Assembly: GCF_004193775.1 (NCBI RefSeq)
Contig: NC_041008.1
Location: 18,929,731 to 18,993,730, forward strand
Length of the DNA: 64,000 nt
Origin: Glycine soja
Lineage: Eukaryota > Streptophyta > Magnoliopsida > Fabales > Fabaceae
Direction: 5' to 3'
Both the position numbers and the translations under genes were made by a program. Position 1 is the first letter of the stretch. Each line of letters begins with the position of its first letter. The notes under the pieces were generated by a model that saw nothing but the letters and a program-made list of their open reading frames with translations, searched no databases and was not told where the DNA came from. Shown piece after piece: positions 32,270 through 45,708 of this stretch.

Positions 32270-33270
32270 ATATTTTTTAAAATAAGAAATTTAAAATCTT
32301 TCAAATTTTCAATTAAATCATTTTTTAAAACAAAAAATTTTAATATATTTTAAATTTTGGTTTCAAAAATTCTTTAAAATTAACTAAAAATTTTAAAATA
32401 TTTTAAATTTTGTTTTCAATCATTTTTTAAAACTAAAAAATTTATTATTACTTTTAAATTTTGTTTCAATATTTTTTAAAACTAACAAAATTAAATTATT
32501 TTAAATATTTGTTTCAATATCTTTTAAAACTAACAAAATTAAATTATTTTAAATTTTGGTTTCCATATTTTTTATAACTAACAAATTTAATATATTTTAA
32601 CATTTGGTATAAATAATTTTTTAAAACTAACAGTCTTAATATATTTTAAATTTTAAATTTTGGTTTCATCAACTTTTGAAATTTAAAATCAATTTTCATT
32701 TAAATTTTTGTTTCATTCAATTTTTTTAAAACTAACTAACAATTTTAAAATCTTTTAAGTTTTCGGTTCAATCATTTTTTAAAACTAATTAAAAAATATT
32801 TTTTTTTAATTTTAGTTTCAATAATTTTTTGTAACTAACCAATTTATTATACAATTAAAATATTTTTTCAATATTTTTTATAACAAATTTAAATTATTTA
32901 AAATTTTCATTTCAATATTTTTTATAACCAACAAATTTAAATTATTTTAAATAATGATTTCAATATTTTTCATAAGTAACAAATTTAATATCTTTTAAAT
33001 ATTTGTTTCAATTTTTTTTAAAAGTTAAACAAATACAATATTTTATATTAGTTTTTTTGTAATATAATCTAATCTAATCTTAGTCTTTGCAATCTAATCT
33101 AATCTTAGTAGTAACTAAAATATATTTTTTTGTTTTTATAAAACAAATCAATACTTAACATATAAATCATAACAAATTATCAAATTACACTAACTATTAC
33201 AAAACAAAATTACACTACAAAACAATTTAAAAAATAATTCATAAATATATATTTAGAATTAAAAAAATTC
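32270..33270. repeat. AT-rich minisatellite, unit 2 copy
   Basis: These are degenerate ~60-bp A/T repeats homologous to 119-1080, extending about 190 bp further to the left than the unit 1 copy. This is the start of unit 2. Confidence 0.8.
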
Positions 33271-35378
33271 AAAGAAAAACCCATAAGGATTAGCAATCCG
33301 TATAGTCCATATGGATTGTTGATTTGTATGGTTCATACGGATTGGGTTTTTTTCCAGAAAAATACCATTTTTTCTTCGCCAAAGCTTTAGACAACAACAT
33401 CAAACCAACATCAACAAAAATAGAAGCAATAAAATCATTCAAACCAAGAGCAACAACAATACCGAATCAACCAAAAGAGGGAACAAAGAATAACTTACTT
33501 GGAAGAAGATGAACCACGGAGAATAAGCCTGAACTAGGAAGAAGAACACGAACCACCAAGAAGAAGAAGGACCAGAAAGAAGAAGCGGTGTGCCAATGGA
33601 GGAATAAGAAGTGTGAAAAAAGAAGCAGAGGAAGCATGAGAGTGACTCATATGGATGCCCAACAAAAATGTTGGGTGCCCATAGCAATTCCCCTAAACAT
33701 CACTCCTTGACTATCAACCTAAAGATGATTCACGAGTTCTAAAGGAGGCCCAGTCAATAAAGCCCAAACATTCTTCACGAAGAGACATATCCAATCTCTT
33801 CTCATAAGATCCTTGACCCTCTTGATTCAAGGACCGCAACTTATGATTCACCAATTTCACTAGTTGGGCTGAATCCTTGAAGCAACACCATCAACTCCAC
33901 CAAGAAGATATTTGCCTCCAATCCATACATGAACACTTAAAATATAATATAACATTTTAAAAGGAAATATTTCACTTAGCTTTGCAGATATATATGAAAA
34001 AAAGCAATATATAACTAAGAGATTAACAATGAAAAGTAATGATTCAATAATCTTTCTAGAGGTTTAGAATGTAAGAGAGAGACACTTTTTGTTGAGCATG
34101 TTTGATTGCTGGTTGATTATGTGAAGAGGTGGTTCTTGTGGCTTTTGTTGGGAAAAAACATTCTCATGTCTTTATTACTCAAAAATCACACAACTAAGAA
34201 CAAGAGACATCTATAAACGAAATAAAAAAATACAAATTTGTTTAACGTAGTTCAGGTCCTTATTCCTACATTCACAACCTTAACCTCAACTTGTTTAACG
34301 TGGTTCAGACTCTCATGTTTACATCCACGATCTCCTCACAACAAGATTTTTAGGACAAACTGAATAAACTTATAAACCTTCTCTCAATATGACTCCCTTT
34401 TCTCACCTATGGTGATGATCCCCTCTTCAGGCTAGATAATTCTTTTCATTTGAAGAACCTTTATATATAGACCTAACATCATAATCTTAAAAGAGAAAAC
34501 AAATATCAAATTTATAGAATATATCTTTAATTATAAATGGTATCCTAAAAATAAGACAATATCCTTTTTAAATCTAAACAATATCTTAGAGATTTGAATT
34601 GTTTCCCAACAACTTTGCTTACAGGCCATATGTTTCCTTCTTGCAAATTCAACAAAAGATATGGCATCACCATACAATAATAGATGTTGAAGATGATATA
34701 CAAATCATTTGTCTCAATACAAATCAAAAGGAGTGGATGAAGAAAAGAAAACACAAAACAAAATCCCTTCTCCCTCCCACACATGCAATGCTTCGTAGCC
34801 TCCTAGGATACAATTATAGAGAGAGAGAGAGAGAGAGATTGAGAAAGCTTAAATAAAATCTCCATCATAATTCATAATTTCACATTATTAATAGAAAAAT
34901 GGAAAACACAAAGCACATTAAAACCTCTGCCCTATTAAATTGTGATTGAGCATTCTAAATAGAAAAGGGAAAAAGAAGTAAATAGAAAAGGGAATTAGAT
35001 GCCAAAATAAGGATAGTGTTTTTAATGTGTAGAAGGAGAGAACAAAGCTTCACAAATTCAAAACTTTCGAAAGCTAATGAAAATCACAAAAGAGACATTG
35101 TTACTCTTCCACGTTAATGGGCTCACTACTTGTCCCCTTTTTATAGAGCAAAATCCATGAAGCAAAACTAATAAGGCAAAAGCCCAAAAAAAAAACATAG
35201 AAGGAGGCATAAGTTTACAAAAATACTTCTTGCACAAGAATTCTTGCATGTAGAAGCAATAAGGTTGCAAATATATATGTACTTCACTGGCGGAGTCAAC
35301 TTGCATCAGGTTGTAAAATTAAAAATCACAACAACTTATTGACATCACTGAAAACACTGTCAGCCACCAACTTCATTT
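33271..35378. other. Non-coding segment of tandem unit 2
   Basis: This is homologous to 1081-3318. Relative to unit 1 it keeps about 200 bp near 34380-34570, and lacks about 110 bp of the unit 1 segment near 3012-3120. It contains CATACGGATT-type palindromes at the start and a short GA repeat at 34819-34838. No supported gene. Confidence 0.6.
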
Positions 35379-35383
35379 GTTAC
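35379..35383. other. Empty target site of the Tekay insertion
   Basis: GTTAC occurs once here between sequences that flank the Tekay element in unit 1, showing the state before insertion. Confidence 0.9.
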
Positions 35384-35528
35384 AACAATAAACCAATCAT
35401 AGTTAAGGTGTGGTAGTCCTTGATAGAATATGGTTTGGTAAAAAAGGCCACAACAAGAACGACACTGTTATATGAATAGTAAAATAAGTTTTGCATGTTA
35501 CCATTGTTTGTTAAATTATAGATAGATT

Positions 35529-37598
35529 AGAAAGAGAAACGAAAGCATCTAGCTACAAATTTTGATCGCAATACTTTGCATAAATAAAATCTATGATACT
35601 AGAATATGGAATGAAAATTATGTAAAAAAGCCAAAAGGTATGATGCATATTTGTGCCTAGACTCGAGCAAGCATTTGCCATTATTACTTCTCTAACTAGG
35701 ATTAGGAATATGTCACTATTGATGCAAATGAAACTATTGATGAAAATATTTAAGATGTGAATAGAGAAATAAGTTCATATGCAAATAGTCACTAGAGTAA
35801 CACTCGAGTTGGTGACGAGAATTCTAGGACTTGTAGTCTCTCCAAATTTATTGATCATCTTCGCAACTCATGTAAATAATGATGAGGTAATTTTTTTTGT
35901 AATGATTGGTTATATAGTAGTGAACTATAGACTACTAAAACTTTTTTCTTTCAAGGTCACTCAACCTGTTTGAGAATTTGTTATATTATGTTAATATTTA
36001 TACAAAGGCTAGAGATTCATCTAAAAGGTTAAGTGCTAATTTTTATGATTATTTTTGCAATGATGATTTTTTTCTTGGGCACAAATACGACTCGACTGAT
36101 ATAGTTGGAGATCCCCCTCATGCTTGTCTCTTTGGATGAATAAAGGATACCAAGTTTGTTGGAGCCATACCTTTATTGAAAGCCTAATTTGTTAGTAAAG
36201 ATAATGGGGCAAGGTTATTCTCTCTCAATATTTTTAATACATTTCTATGTAGTATATTTCTTATTGTTTCTAATTGCTTTTCTATCTACAGTATGTTGCA
36301 CTTAAAATTGAGCTACTACCTGATCAAGTTGAATTATGATTGGTAGAAAGCTCATAACCCAACATTATAAGAGGTGAAATGATCGTTATCTAGACAAAGA
36401 TAAATTATGTGCAGCTGGAGATAAAGAAACTTTGGTAGAACTATACACTCAGAATGTCATCCAACTGTGCTCATCTGGTAAACTCTCAAAAGACCCTTTG
36501 TTTAGAAAAAAATTCAATAAATATTTACAAGGAAAAAAATAAAATAAGTTTATCTTATAAGATGGTTTGAAAGAGAAACTTATTTTATTTTCTTACTTTC
36601 TTTCCTTATAAATATCTATTCAATTAGAAGTTTTTCCAAGTAAGTTGCCCTTAAAATTTACCAAATAAACACAGTTGATGACATTTTGAGTGAACAGTTT
36701 GGCCAAAGTTTCTTCATTTTCTAGATCATGCAATTTATCCTTGTCTGAAGCAACACTTATTTCACCTCTTATAGTGTTGGCTTGTGACTCCTTTACCATT
36801 CATAGTTCAACTTGATCAGGCAATAGCTTAGCTTTCAGTGCAACATATTATAGATAGAAAACCAATTAGTATCAATAAGAAATATACTACATAGAAATGT
36901 CTTAAAAATATGGAGAGAGAACAACCTTTCAACAATATTTTCACTAACAAAGTAGGCTTGCAGTAAAGGTATGACTCTTGCAAACTTGGTATCCTTTACT
37001 CATCCAAAGAGACAAGCACGAGGAGGATCACTAACAATATCATTGGCATTGTACATGTGCCCAAGAAAAGAATCATGATTGCAAAAGAATAATATCATAA
37101 AAATTAGAACTTAACAACCTTTTAGATGAATCTCTAGCCTTGGTCTAAATTAGAACATGATAACAATTATCAAATAGGTTGAGCGACCATGTAAGTAAAA
37201 TATTCTGGTAATCAATAGTTCACTAGTATTTAAACAATCATTACAAGACAATAATTAAATTACCTCTTCATCATTTACATTTGAGTTCCAACAAAGGTGA
37301 TCAATAAATTTGGAGACGCAACAGGTCTTGAAATTCTTGTCATGTTGCTCTAGTGACCATTAGTAGATGAACTGATTTCTCTATTCACATCTAGAATATT
37401 TTCGTCACCAATTCCATCTGCATAATGGCATATTCCTAATGCTAGTTAGAGAAGTAAATATGAACATTGCTTGCTCGAGTCTAGGCACAAATATGCATTG
37501 TACCTGTTAGCATTATAATATCCTAGCTAGCTTTTAATTATGTACAAAGTATTGTAGTTGATCACAATATGTAGCTAGATGCTTTTTTTTCTCTTTCT
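35529..37598. repeat. Large imperfect inverted repeat, unit 2
   Basis: This copy of 11304-13395 has the same two ~1.03-kb arms. Small differences are scattered in both arms, and both arms remain. Confidence 0.8.
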
Positions 37599-39009
37599 AG
37601 CATATCACCAAAATGGAGGAAAAATTATCCACAACAACAAAGACTAAAAAACCCCAAACCCTAATTCTTATTTGGACCAAACTTCCTATAGATGTTGCAA
37701 CCATCACAATTTCTAAATTCCCTATTTAATTTAATTATAGAATCACTACTCCTTGGATTTATTTAATTATAGAATGGTAGATGTCCTTCTTATTGGTAGA
37801 GGAGGCTGATCCCCCAACTACAAAGACTAAAAAAAATAGAAATGATTGTGGTATCAAAGTTGTAATTTTTCTAGCACAACAAAAAAACAAAAAAAAAAGA
37901 TGCAAAAATGGTTATATTGTAACAAAAAGACACAAAAACAACCCCAAAACAAGAAATCTCATACCCATGGTTATTAAAATTGAGATTATACTAGTGTGAT
38001 TGCACAATTTTACAAGTAAATGAAGGGCTTCTGTGATGGATCAAAGAAAGGATTGTTGGGAGGTGAGACCGTTGTCGCGATTTTACTATTAAATAAAAAC
38101 ATATGTTAATTTGTTGATTTGACTATCCTAAAAACCCTAAATCTTTTCTTCTTTGGTTCAAAATTAGCTGATTGTCGCGTGACCCTATCTCTCAATCCAT
38201 TCATGTATGACTTTTTTGTTATTTGGAATAGCCGGACGTTGCAGCCACACTGTCGCCACCAATTTTTATTGTCGATAGAATCTTCATTGTAGCTAGATGC
38301 TTTTTTTTTTTGTCTTTCTAATATATCACCAAAATGGAGGAAAAAATTATCCACAAAAACAAAGACTAAAAAAACCCCAAACCCTCGTGCTTATCTAGAC
38401 TAGACTTCCTGTAAATGTTGTCACCATCAAAATTTCTAAATTCCTTATTAAATTTAATTATAGAACCAATACTCCTTGGATTTATTTAATTATAGAGTGG
38501 TAGATGTCCTTCTCCTTGGTAGAGGAAGCTGATCCCACAACTACAAAGACTAAAAAAAATAGAAATGATTGTGGTTTCAAAGTTGTAATTTTTCTAGCAC
38601 AAAAAAAAAACAAAAAAAAGATGAAAAAAATGGTTGTATTATAAAAAAAAGATGCAAAAACAACCCCAAAACAAGAAATCTCATACCCATGGTTATTAAA
38701 ATTGAGATTATACAAGTGAGATTGCACAATTTTACAAGTAAATGAAGGGCTTCTGTGATGGATCGAAGATAGGATTGTTGAGAGGTAAGATCATTGTCAT
38801 GATTTTACTATTAAATAAAAACATATGTTAATTTGTTGATCTGACGATCCTAAAAATCCTAAATCTTTTCTTCTTTGGTTTGAAATTACCTGATTGTCGC
38901 ATGACCCTATCTCTCGATCCATTTATGTATGACCTTTTTGTTGTTTGGAATAGCCAGACGTTGCAGCCACACTGTCGCCACCGATTTGTATCGTCGATAG
39001 GATCTTCGT
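37570..39009. repeat. Two tandem ~0.72-kb direct repeats, unit 2
   Basis: Copies start at 37570 and 38288 (TGTAGCTAGATGC) and match the pair at 13367-14801, so the direct duplication is older than the tandem unit duplication. Confidence 0.85.
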
Positions 39010-39097
39010 TGTTGCGTGTATCCCTTTTTGCGGCTGCTATGTTTTGCCCTTCATATTTGTAGACGGGAGACACTCAACTATCGGAGTCTTGTGTCTC

Positions 39098-39152
39098 TTA
39101 GGGTTTAAATAAAACTAGGGTTGAAAATTTGGGCCGTTGGTTCGACGGGCCC
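39098..39152 (-). promoter_or_regulatory. Promoter-like telo-box and site II cluster, unit 2
   Basis: AAACCCTAA (complement of 39098-39106), GGCCCA (39130-39135) and GGGCCC (39147-39152) are retained as in unit 1. Confidence 0.4.
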
Positions 39153-39157
39153 AACAT

Positions 39158-40493
39158 GTTTTTTTACTGCTTTCTCCCTCTCTAGTTGGCAAGACCTTTA
39201 TCTTAAGCTAACTCAGCCTAAGTGTAGTAACTAATAATAATAATAATAAACAAAATTGTTATTATTATAAACATATTAAACTATGTAATAACAGTAATAA
39301 AAATATGATAAACTAAAAAGTTGTAATAGAAAATGAATAAAACGTAGCATATAATTATGAATTCCAATTCTATATTAATGTACATTTTATGAATATATGA
39401 TTTATTATGATTATGAATTTTTAATTTAATTTTATTTAATGTTAGATTTAGAAGTTATTTTCTTTAATTGTGTGTTTGTTTTAAGTAGGAAGATATACGA
39501 TCATGCTATTTAGTTACAATTTTTTAGTTATGATTTTTCATTCCACTTTTAATCCTAGGTAAAATCTCGATTTTAACAACTTTTTTTATAGTATTATATT
39601 GATATATTGAATGAATATGCAAGAATTAATTATTTAATTTTTATAATAAATTAGTTAATGAAAACTTCCATTTACTTTGAAGTGAACCCTACATTTCATA
39701 GAAAATAAATATCAAAAACTTATATTAAGTTTTCAACCAAACAAATTCAATTATGACATTTCTTCTTTGTTTTCATTCTTAACTTGTCTATCACAATTTA
39801 TTCAAAACAAATGTTTATTATTTCCAGTAATTTCTATTATATTTTAATACATTCAAATAAAATTATTGGACTGCTAGAAAAAAATATATAAAAAATAAGC
39901 TTGGTTACTACTTATCATCATTTTTTATTTTTTCTAAAATTTGATTACTAAAAAAAGCCCAATTATCTATACAAATTTAAGAACAGAGCACATGTAGGAG
40001 CCAGCTATTTGAAATTAACGTCAACAGTTTTAATTTCATCTCAATCGACCAATCAATCTTAAAACTTAAGCTATTAAGTCAATAAAAGGTTGTTAATTAA
40101 TAAACAAGCTTCACTTCACAGTATGACAGTCACACAAAAACAATTTATTTGTTTTTTTTAAGAAAAAAATATCTCTTGAACCCATTAATTATTGATCTAG
40201 GAGGTACACAAATTAAAGCGGCTTCGTTCTTCTTATATGATTGTTTAGTTGTCTGAACTTTCTCTTTTATCATTTCGGTGACAAAAGTGTAGAACTACTA
40301 ACACTGGTGTTGAGATAATGATTCTTAGCACCTAGCTAGTGCCACTATTTAATAGTAGACAAACTATTATTCAGTGTTCATATAGAGACAAGAAGAAAAT
40401 ATATTTGTGTCAGAAAAAAATGTAATAATTGGTTACAATATGCATAATTTATGACAGTACCTCAGGATCTCACTTAGAGTTTGTTTTGTTCAT
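39158..40493. other. AT-rich non-coding stretch, unit 2
   Basis: Homologous to 14950-16276. I see no gene. Confidence 0.5.
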
Positions 40494-41903
40494 TGTTGAC
40501 TCGTTGGTAAGTGTACTAAATTGTCACAAGTAGTAAAGTATTCGAAAGTCTGAGTGCCGAATCCACAGGTACTTTGTTTGTACTTAGACTAATGCAAATC
40601 CAATTTAAAAGCAAAAGATAAGAAATTTAAAATAAAAGATAAAGAAAAGATAAGGTAAAGAAAAGAAAATATTCAAAGATAAGATTAGAAGATAAAGGAA
40701 AAGATAAAATAATTAAAGATAAAATAAAAAAGATAAAGAAAAAGATAGAAGATTAGAAAAAAAAGAAGATAAATCTAAGATAAGATAGTATTAGGAACTG
40801 ACTTGCCTTGTTACCTAAGATGTATGAGTTTATGATTTTTTCTTTACCAATTCAGGTGATTCTATCCTACCCACATCTATTCATTTACTTGTCCTTGATT
40901 TCTCACGATGACAAGCATATTTTACCTATCTATCTCTCAAATGCCTTTGCAAAGACTCAATAGATAAAATGCATGAAGTAGTTCTAATTCTAGATGTTTG
41001 CTTTGACACATGGGCATAATGCAATCACTCTATGTCTAACAATGATTTTATTATGATATCTTTTCTTCTTGTTCTATTAGAATTTATCCTCTCCCGAGAG
41101 TCTAACCCCTAAAACTAATGCATGCATATCTTTTTTAAATCTTATTTAGAAGTTACCCTCTCCCGAGCATTTAACCCCTAATAGAATATAAAGATGAGTA
41201 TGCAAGATAAAAACAGAAAAGAAAATAGGAAAGAAAAACCTAGTATTGCATTGATAAATAGTGAAGAGTACATCATACATCGCATTGGCTTCTAGGCCTG
41301 TCAGGCCCTAACTAAGGGTTTAGCCACTCATGGCCATTGAGGGCTTTACAATGAGAAGAAGGGTGAAAGAAAGAAAGGGAGTAAATGAAACCCATAGGAG
41401 AGGGGGTTCTATCGTGGTGTGTTGTTTCCTTTGAACTGACTCTCTATTTATAGCTGCTGAAGTTTGTGCCTTCGTAGGCACGCTTAGCGCGACACCCGGC
41501 GCTTAGCGCATGTAGATCGCGGGCTTAGTGCGCGTGTTGCAGGCTTAGCGTGTGCTTCTGTTGGATCGCAGGCTTAGCACGCGCGTTGCAGGCTTAGCGC
41601 GTGCTTCTGTTGGATCGCTGGCTAGTGCGTGTTGCAGGCTTAGCGTGTGTGCTTCCAGGACCGCTTAGCGTGTGACGCGCGCTAAGCGCACGTATTGGGC
41701 TGGGCCTACTTCAGATTTTCTTCTTTTCTTTTGTTTTTCTGGCCTTTTTGCTTGTTACACCTCTAGTTTTTATATCTGCAGCCAAAAATCAACAAAACAT
41801 CAATTCTTTAATATTTAAGCACAAATAACTGCTAAATAATTATTTTTAAAGATAATTTTGCCTTATTTTCTATTATCAAAATACAATTATTTAGCAGTTA
41901 TCA
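40494..41903 (-). mobile_element. Solo LTR, gypsy-like
   Basis: A 1410-bp sequence with ends TGTTGACTCG and CAGTTATCA (read as TGATAACTGC...CAACA on the minus strand) is flanked by perfect TTCAT duplications (40489-40493, 41904-41908). Unit 1 has the single uninserted site near 16276-16280. On the minus strand a TATA box (TATAAATAG, complement of 41444-41452) is followed by other LTR-like sequence, so the minus strand is the likely sense. A GC-rich block of repeated CTTAGCGC motifs spans 41478-41695. The family resembles Athila-type LTRs of legumes but I cannot confirm it. Confidence 0.85.
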
Positions 41904-41904
41904 T

Positions 41905-42370
41905 TCATATAGTTATATCCAGAGTACTGGCTCTAATAATTTCCCCTTACTCCTTAGAATGATCTTGTGCTTTTTTCAACTTGCTGCTGCTAAAGGAGGA
42001 GGATTGAGAACACAAAGAGAGTGATAGATTGCTATCAACAACTTCATGGTCCACCATGCTTCCTTGGTTCTCAGCACTGACCCTTGAATTTAACTTAAGT
42101 GATAGATTCAAATCAAGGTCAACATTTGAAGCCTACTTTTTCAAGGTCTTCAGTTCCATCTCATTTGTTGTAAACTTATTATTAGGCATGAGTTCTTGTG
42201 CACTTGGCTGCGGTTGAGTTGATAGATGTAGATCAACCTGGCTTATTTTGATTTGTGTGGATGAGGATTCATTGCCACCAAATGAGAAGAACTTATGTTT
42301 TGGTTCATGAACTTTGCTTGTTGATGGTTCATTAAAACTAGAAGAAGAATCAACTTGGAAATTTATAAGA
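41905..42370 (-). pseudogene. C-terminal exon fragment of a GARP/MYB-like gene, unit 2
   Basis: This is the same fragment as 16277-16744. It has a 3-bp deletion in a His/Val-rich stretch and a CAA-to-TAA nonsense change near the end (complement near 41950), so its frame is closed while the unit 1 frame is open. The solo LTR's target duplication overlaps its stop codon (41905-41907). Confidence 0.55.
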
Positions 42371-43982
42371 AAGTTTGTTGTGGTCTATTTTGATGATATT
42401 CTTATTTATAGCAAATCTTATGATAACCATGTTGTGCATTTGAGGTGTGTTTTGGAAGCACTTAGGTGTGAGAAATTGTATGCTAACAAGGAAAAATGTG
42501 TGTTTTGTATGGACCATGTCATTTTTCAAGGAGTTACTGTTAGTTCACAAGGAGTGGAGGTTGATCCAGAGAAGGTGAAAGCCATTCAAGATTGGCCAAC
42601 CCCCAAAAATATAAGTAAGGAAAGGAGCTTTTATGGCTTAGCACGTTTCTATACGAGATTTGTTAGAGATTTTAGCACTTTGGTTGTACCTCTAAATGAA
42701 ATTGTTAGGAAAAATGTTGTTTTTAAATGGGGTGATCAACAACATGAGGCTTTTACTACTTTGAAAGAAAAGTTAACTAATGTTCATGTTCTTGCTTTGC
42801 CTAACTTTGTTAAATCCTTTGAGCTTGAATGTGATGCATTTGAGGTAGGTATAAGGGTTGTGTTGATGCAAGAGGGGTATCCCATTGCATATTTTAGTGA
42901 GAAACTGAATGGGGCTACTCTTAGCTATTCTACATATGATAAGGAATTGTATGCCTTAATTAGAACTTTACAAACTTGACAACATTATCTCCTACCCAGG
43001 GAATTTGTTATTCACAGTGATCACGAGTCTTTGAAATACTTGAAAGGACAAGGAAAGTTGAACAAGAGGCTTGCCAAATGGGTGTAATTTCTTGAACAAT
43101 TCCCTTATATAATCAAGCATAAGAAATGTAAGAATAATGTGGCCATTGATGCACTCTCCCGCAGGTATGCATTATTGTCTACCTTTGAAACTAAGTTTCT
43201 TGGTTTTGAGTGCATTAAGGAATTGTATGACCATGATGCTGACTTTTTTGATAAATATCAAACATGTTCTCATACCGCATCTGATGGTATTTTAGGTATG
43301 ATGGGTATTTGTTAAGGGATAAGAGACTTTGTGTGCCTAAGGGTTCAGTTAGGGACTTGCTTATTAGAGAAGCACATGAAGGGGGCTTAATAGGGAACTT
43401 TGGGGTACAAGAGACATATGACATCTTGCATGACCATGTCTATTGGCCTCACATGAAGCATGATGTGCATGAGTTTTATGATAAATGTTTTATTTGCAAG
43501 AAAGCTAAATCCAAGGTCATGCCACATGGTTTGTACACTCCATTGTCAATTCCTGAACATCCTTGGATTGACATTTCAATGGATTTTGTTCTAGGTTTTC
43601 CTTGCTTCAAGGGAGGAAATGACTCGATTTTGTGGTGATTGATAGGTTTCTAAGATGGCTCTCTTAATAGCATGCAAGAAGGTAGATGACGCTTATCATG
43701 TTGCTGATTTGTTCTTCAAGGAGGTGGTAAGATTGCATGGTTTACCTGGGAGTATTGTAAGTGATTGAGATTCCAAATTTCTTAGTCATTTTTTGTGAAC
43801 TTTGTGAGGTAAGATTGGAACTAAATTGTTGCTTTCAACTACATGTCATTCCCAAACCAATGGGCAAACTGAGGTGGTAAATGAAACTCTTTCTACTCTT
43901 CTTAAAGTTGTTATTAAGAAAAATCTTAAGACTTGGGAAGGGTGTTTACCACATATTGAATTTTCTTATAATTTGAGTCATT
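42371..43982 (+). pseudogene. pol: Reina-like chromovirus pol fragment, unit 2
   Basis: The layout is as in unit 1: RT from [16 protein letters not shown], RNase H part, integrase. This copy retains the integrase segment lost in unit 1, with FICKKAKSK (zinc-site end) and DISMDFVLGFP (first catalytic Asp), so it shows the older state. It is broken by stops at 42977 and 43084, a frameshift near 43300, frame breaks around 43640 and a stop after IVSD. There are no LTRs; the left edge is fused to the GARP fragment and the right edge to the MULE transposase. Confidence 0.85.
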
Positions 43983-45708
43983 TTGATGTAGTCAAATTAA
44001 CCAATTCTTGTAATTTGGTTTTTTATTGACAGTACCTACAAAACAAATAGGTACAAACTTCTGTTGCTTGATATTGTTGGTGTTACACCAACAAGAATGA
44101 CATTCTCCGTTGCTTTTGCTTACTTGGAATGAGAACATCTTAATAATGTTGTTTGGGCTCTACAGCGGTTTTAGGGTCTTTTCATGAAATTTGATGCACT
44201 CCCTAGGTTATTGTTACCGACAAAGATTTGTCTTTGATGAATATAATGAAAATAGTATTCCCGGATACTACGAACTTGTTGTGTAGGTTTCACATTGACA
44301 AGAATGTGAAGGCAAAGTGCAAAACCCTAGTTGCTCAAAAGAATGCATGGGATTATGTGATGGAGGCTTGGGGGAGTTTGGTTGATTGTCCACGTGAGAG
44401 ATATTTCGATAAGTATCTTAAAAACTTTGAAATGGCTTGCTCTCTGTGGCCTATGTTTGTGGACTATATGTGCAAAACATGAGTGATTCCGTACAAAAAA
44501 AAATTGTGAAAGCATGGACTAACAAAGTGATGCATCTAGGAAATATAACTACTAACAAGTATGAATATTGTTTTTTGTTTGTGTTGATTTGTTTAAGTGT
44601 TTACTTAAATGAAAATGTTGTAGTTGTTTATACATTGTTGTATATTTCATTTGTAGGGTTGAGAGTGCTCATTGGTCATTAAACAAGCTTCTACAAAACT
44701 CTATTGGTGACATATGCAGTGTTTGGGAAGCAATGAACAACATGATGACACTTTAACACACCCAAATTAAAGCATCTTTTGAGACAAGTACGCGCATGGT
44801 TCGACATGTGTTTAAAGTTACCTTGTACAAAAAACTATTTGACATGGTATCAAGGTACGCTTTAAATGAAATTGCTGGTGAGTATGAGCGTGTACCTTAT
44901 GCAAGCAAGAACCCTTCACGTTGTGGATGTGTCATGAGGACTACCCATGATTTTTCATGTGCATGTGAGTTGTTTAAATATGTTGTTGGCTCCATACCAC
45001 TAGAGACAATCCACATTTTTTGGCGTAGACTTAGTTTTTCATATCAAGGGTTATGTGAGGTTGAGGTGACCATAACTGAGGAGATGAAAATCATATCGAA
45101 ACGATTTGAGCAACTCGATATTTGCGGCAAGGTACATTTGAAGACAAAGCTTCGAGAAATTGCTTATCCTGATCTAAACTTTATGTGTCCTCCTCCAGAA
45201 AAGGTGAAGACCAAAGGTGCTCCAAAAAAACCGCCGACCAAACAAAAAAAGTCAACAAAATATGATTTGTCTTATTGGGAGTATGTTGATGTGTTATACT
45301 TTGTGCAAAATAATAATTCTTTAGTGAAGCGTAGTGCATCATCATCTAAGCAACCAATACATAGACGGAATATTCCAATATGGATCAATTTCATTCGTGC
45401 ATCCAGGATTCTATTGAAAACATTATTGATGTCAAAGCGGATGGTAACAGTGGTTATCGTGCAATAACACCCTTATTGGGTATGGGTGAAGAATCATGGT
45501 CATTAGTCCGCAACCATCTGCATAAAGAACTCACAAGCTGGTCGGAAAAATATATCAACCTACTTGGTGGCATAGAGAGATTTGAGGAATTAAAATGTTC
45601 CCTACTTGTTGACAGATTATCTATGGTGCATAAATTTATTGTTATGTCACTTTTTCTTAAAATAATATTTAAGTAACCACTATTAGTTGTCTGTTACATA
45701 TAGGTTAT
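43983..45708 (+). pseudogene. mudrA: MULE transposase with SWIM and OTU regions, unit 2, cut by the Ogre element
   Basis: This copy keeps the transposase middle part lost in unit 1 (RFHIDKNVKAKCKTLVAQKN ... CPRERYFDKYLKNFEMAC). A GT...AG intron of 98 nt (44559-44656) joins the frame to VESAHW. SWIM-like CGCVMRTTHDFSCAC follows, then the OTU-like region. The OTU catalytic Cys is changed to Ser (DGNSGY). A second intron (45626-45703) ends 5 nt before the Ogre insertion at 45709, so the rest of the gene, seen in unit 1 up to 20257, lies beyond the element, outside the window. Stops and frameshifts occur in the first 250 bp. Confidence 0.82.

Noticed and set aside
38828..39073. Minus-strand 81-codon ORF as a gene
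   Set aside because: Its first codon is GTG, not ATG, and the unit 1 counterpart has TTG at that position with other changes. No family match was recognised.
44228..44682. Two separate small genes
   Set aside because: They are pieces of the MULE transposase separated by an intron and by a frame break; the second runs through the intron.
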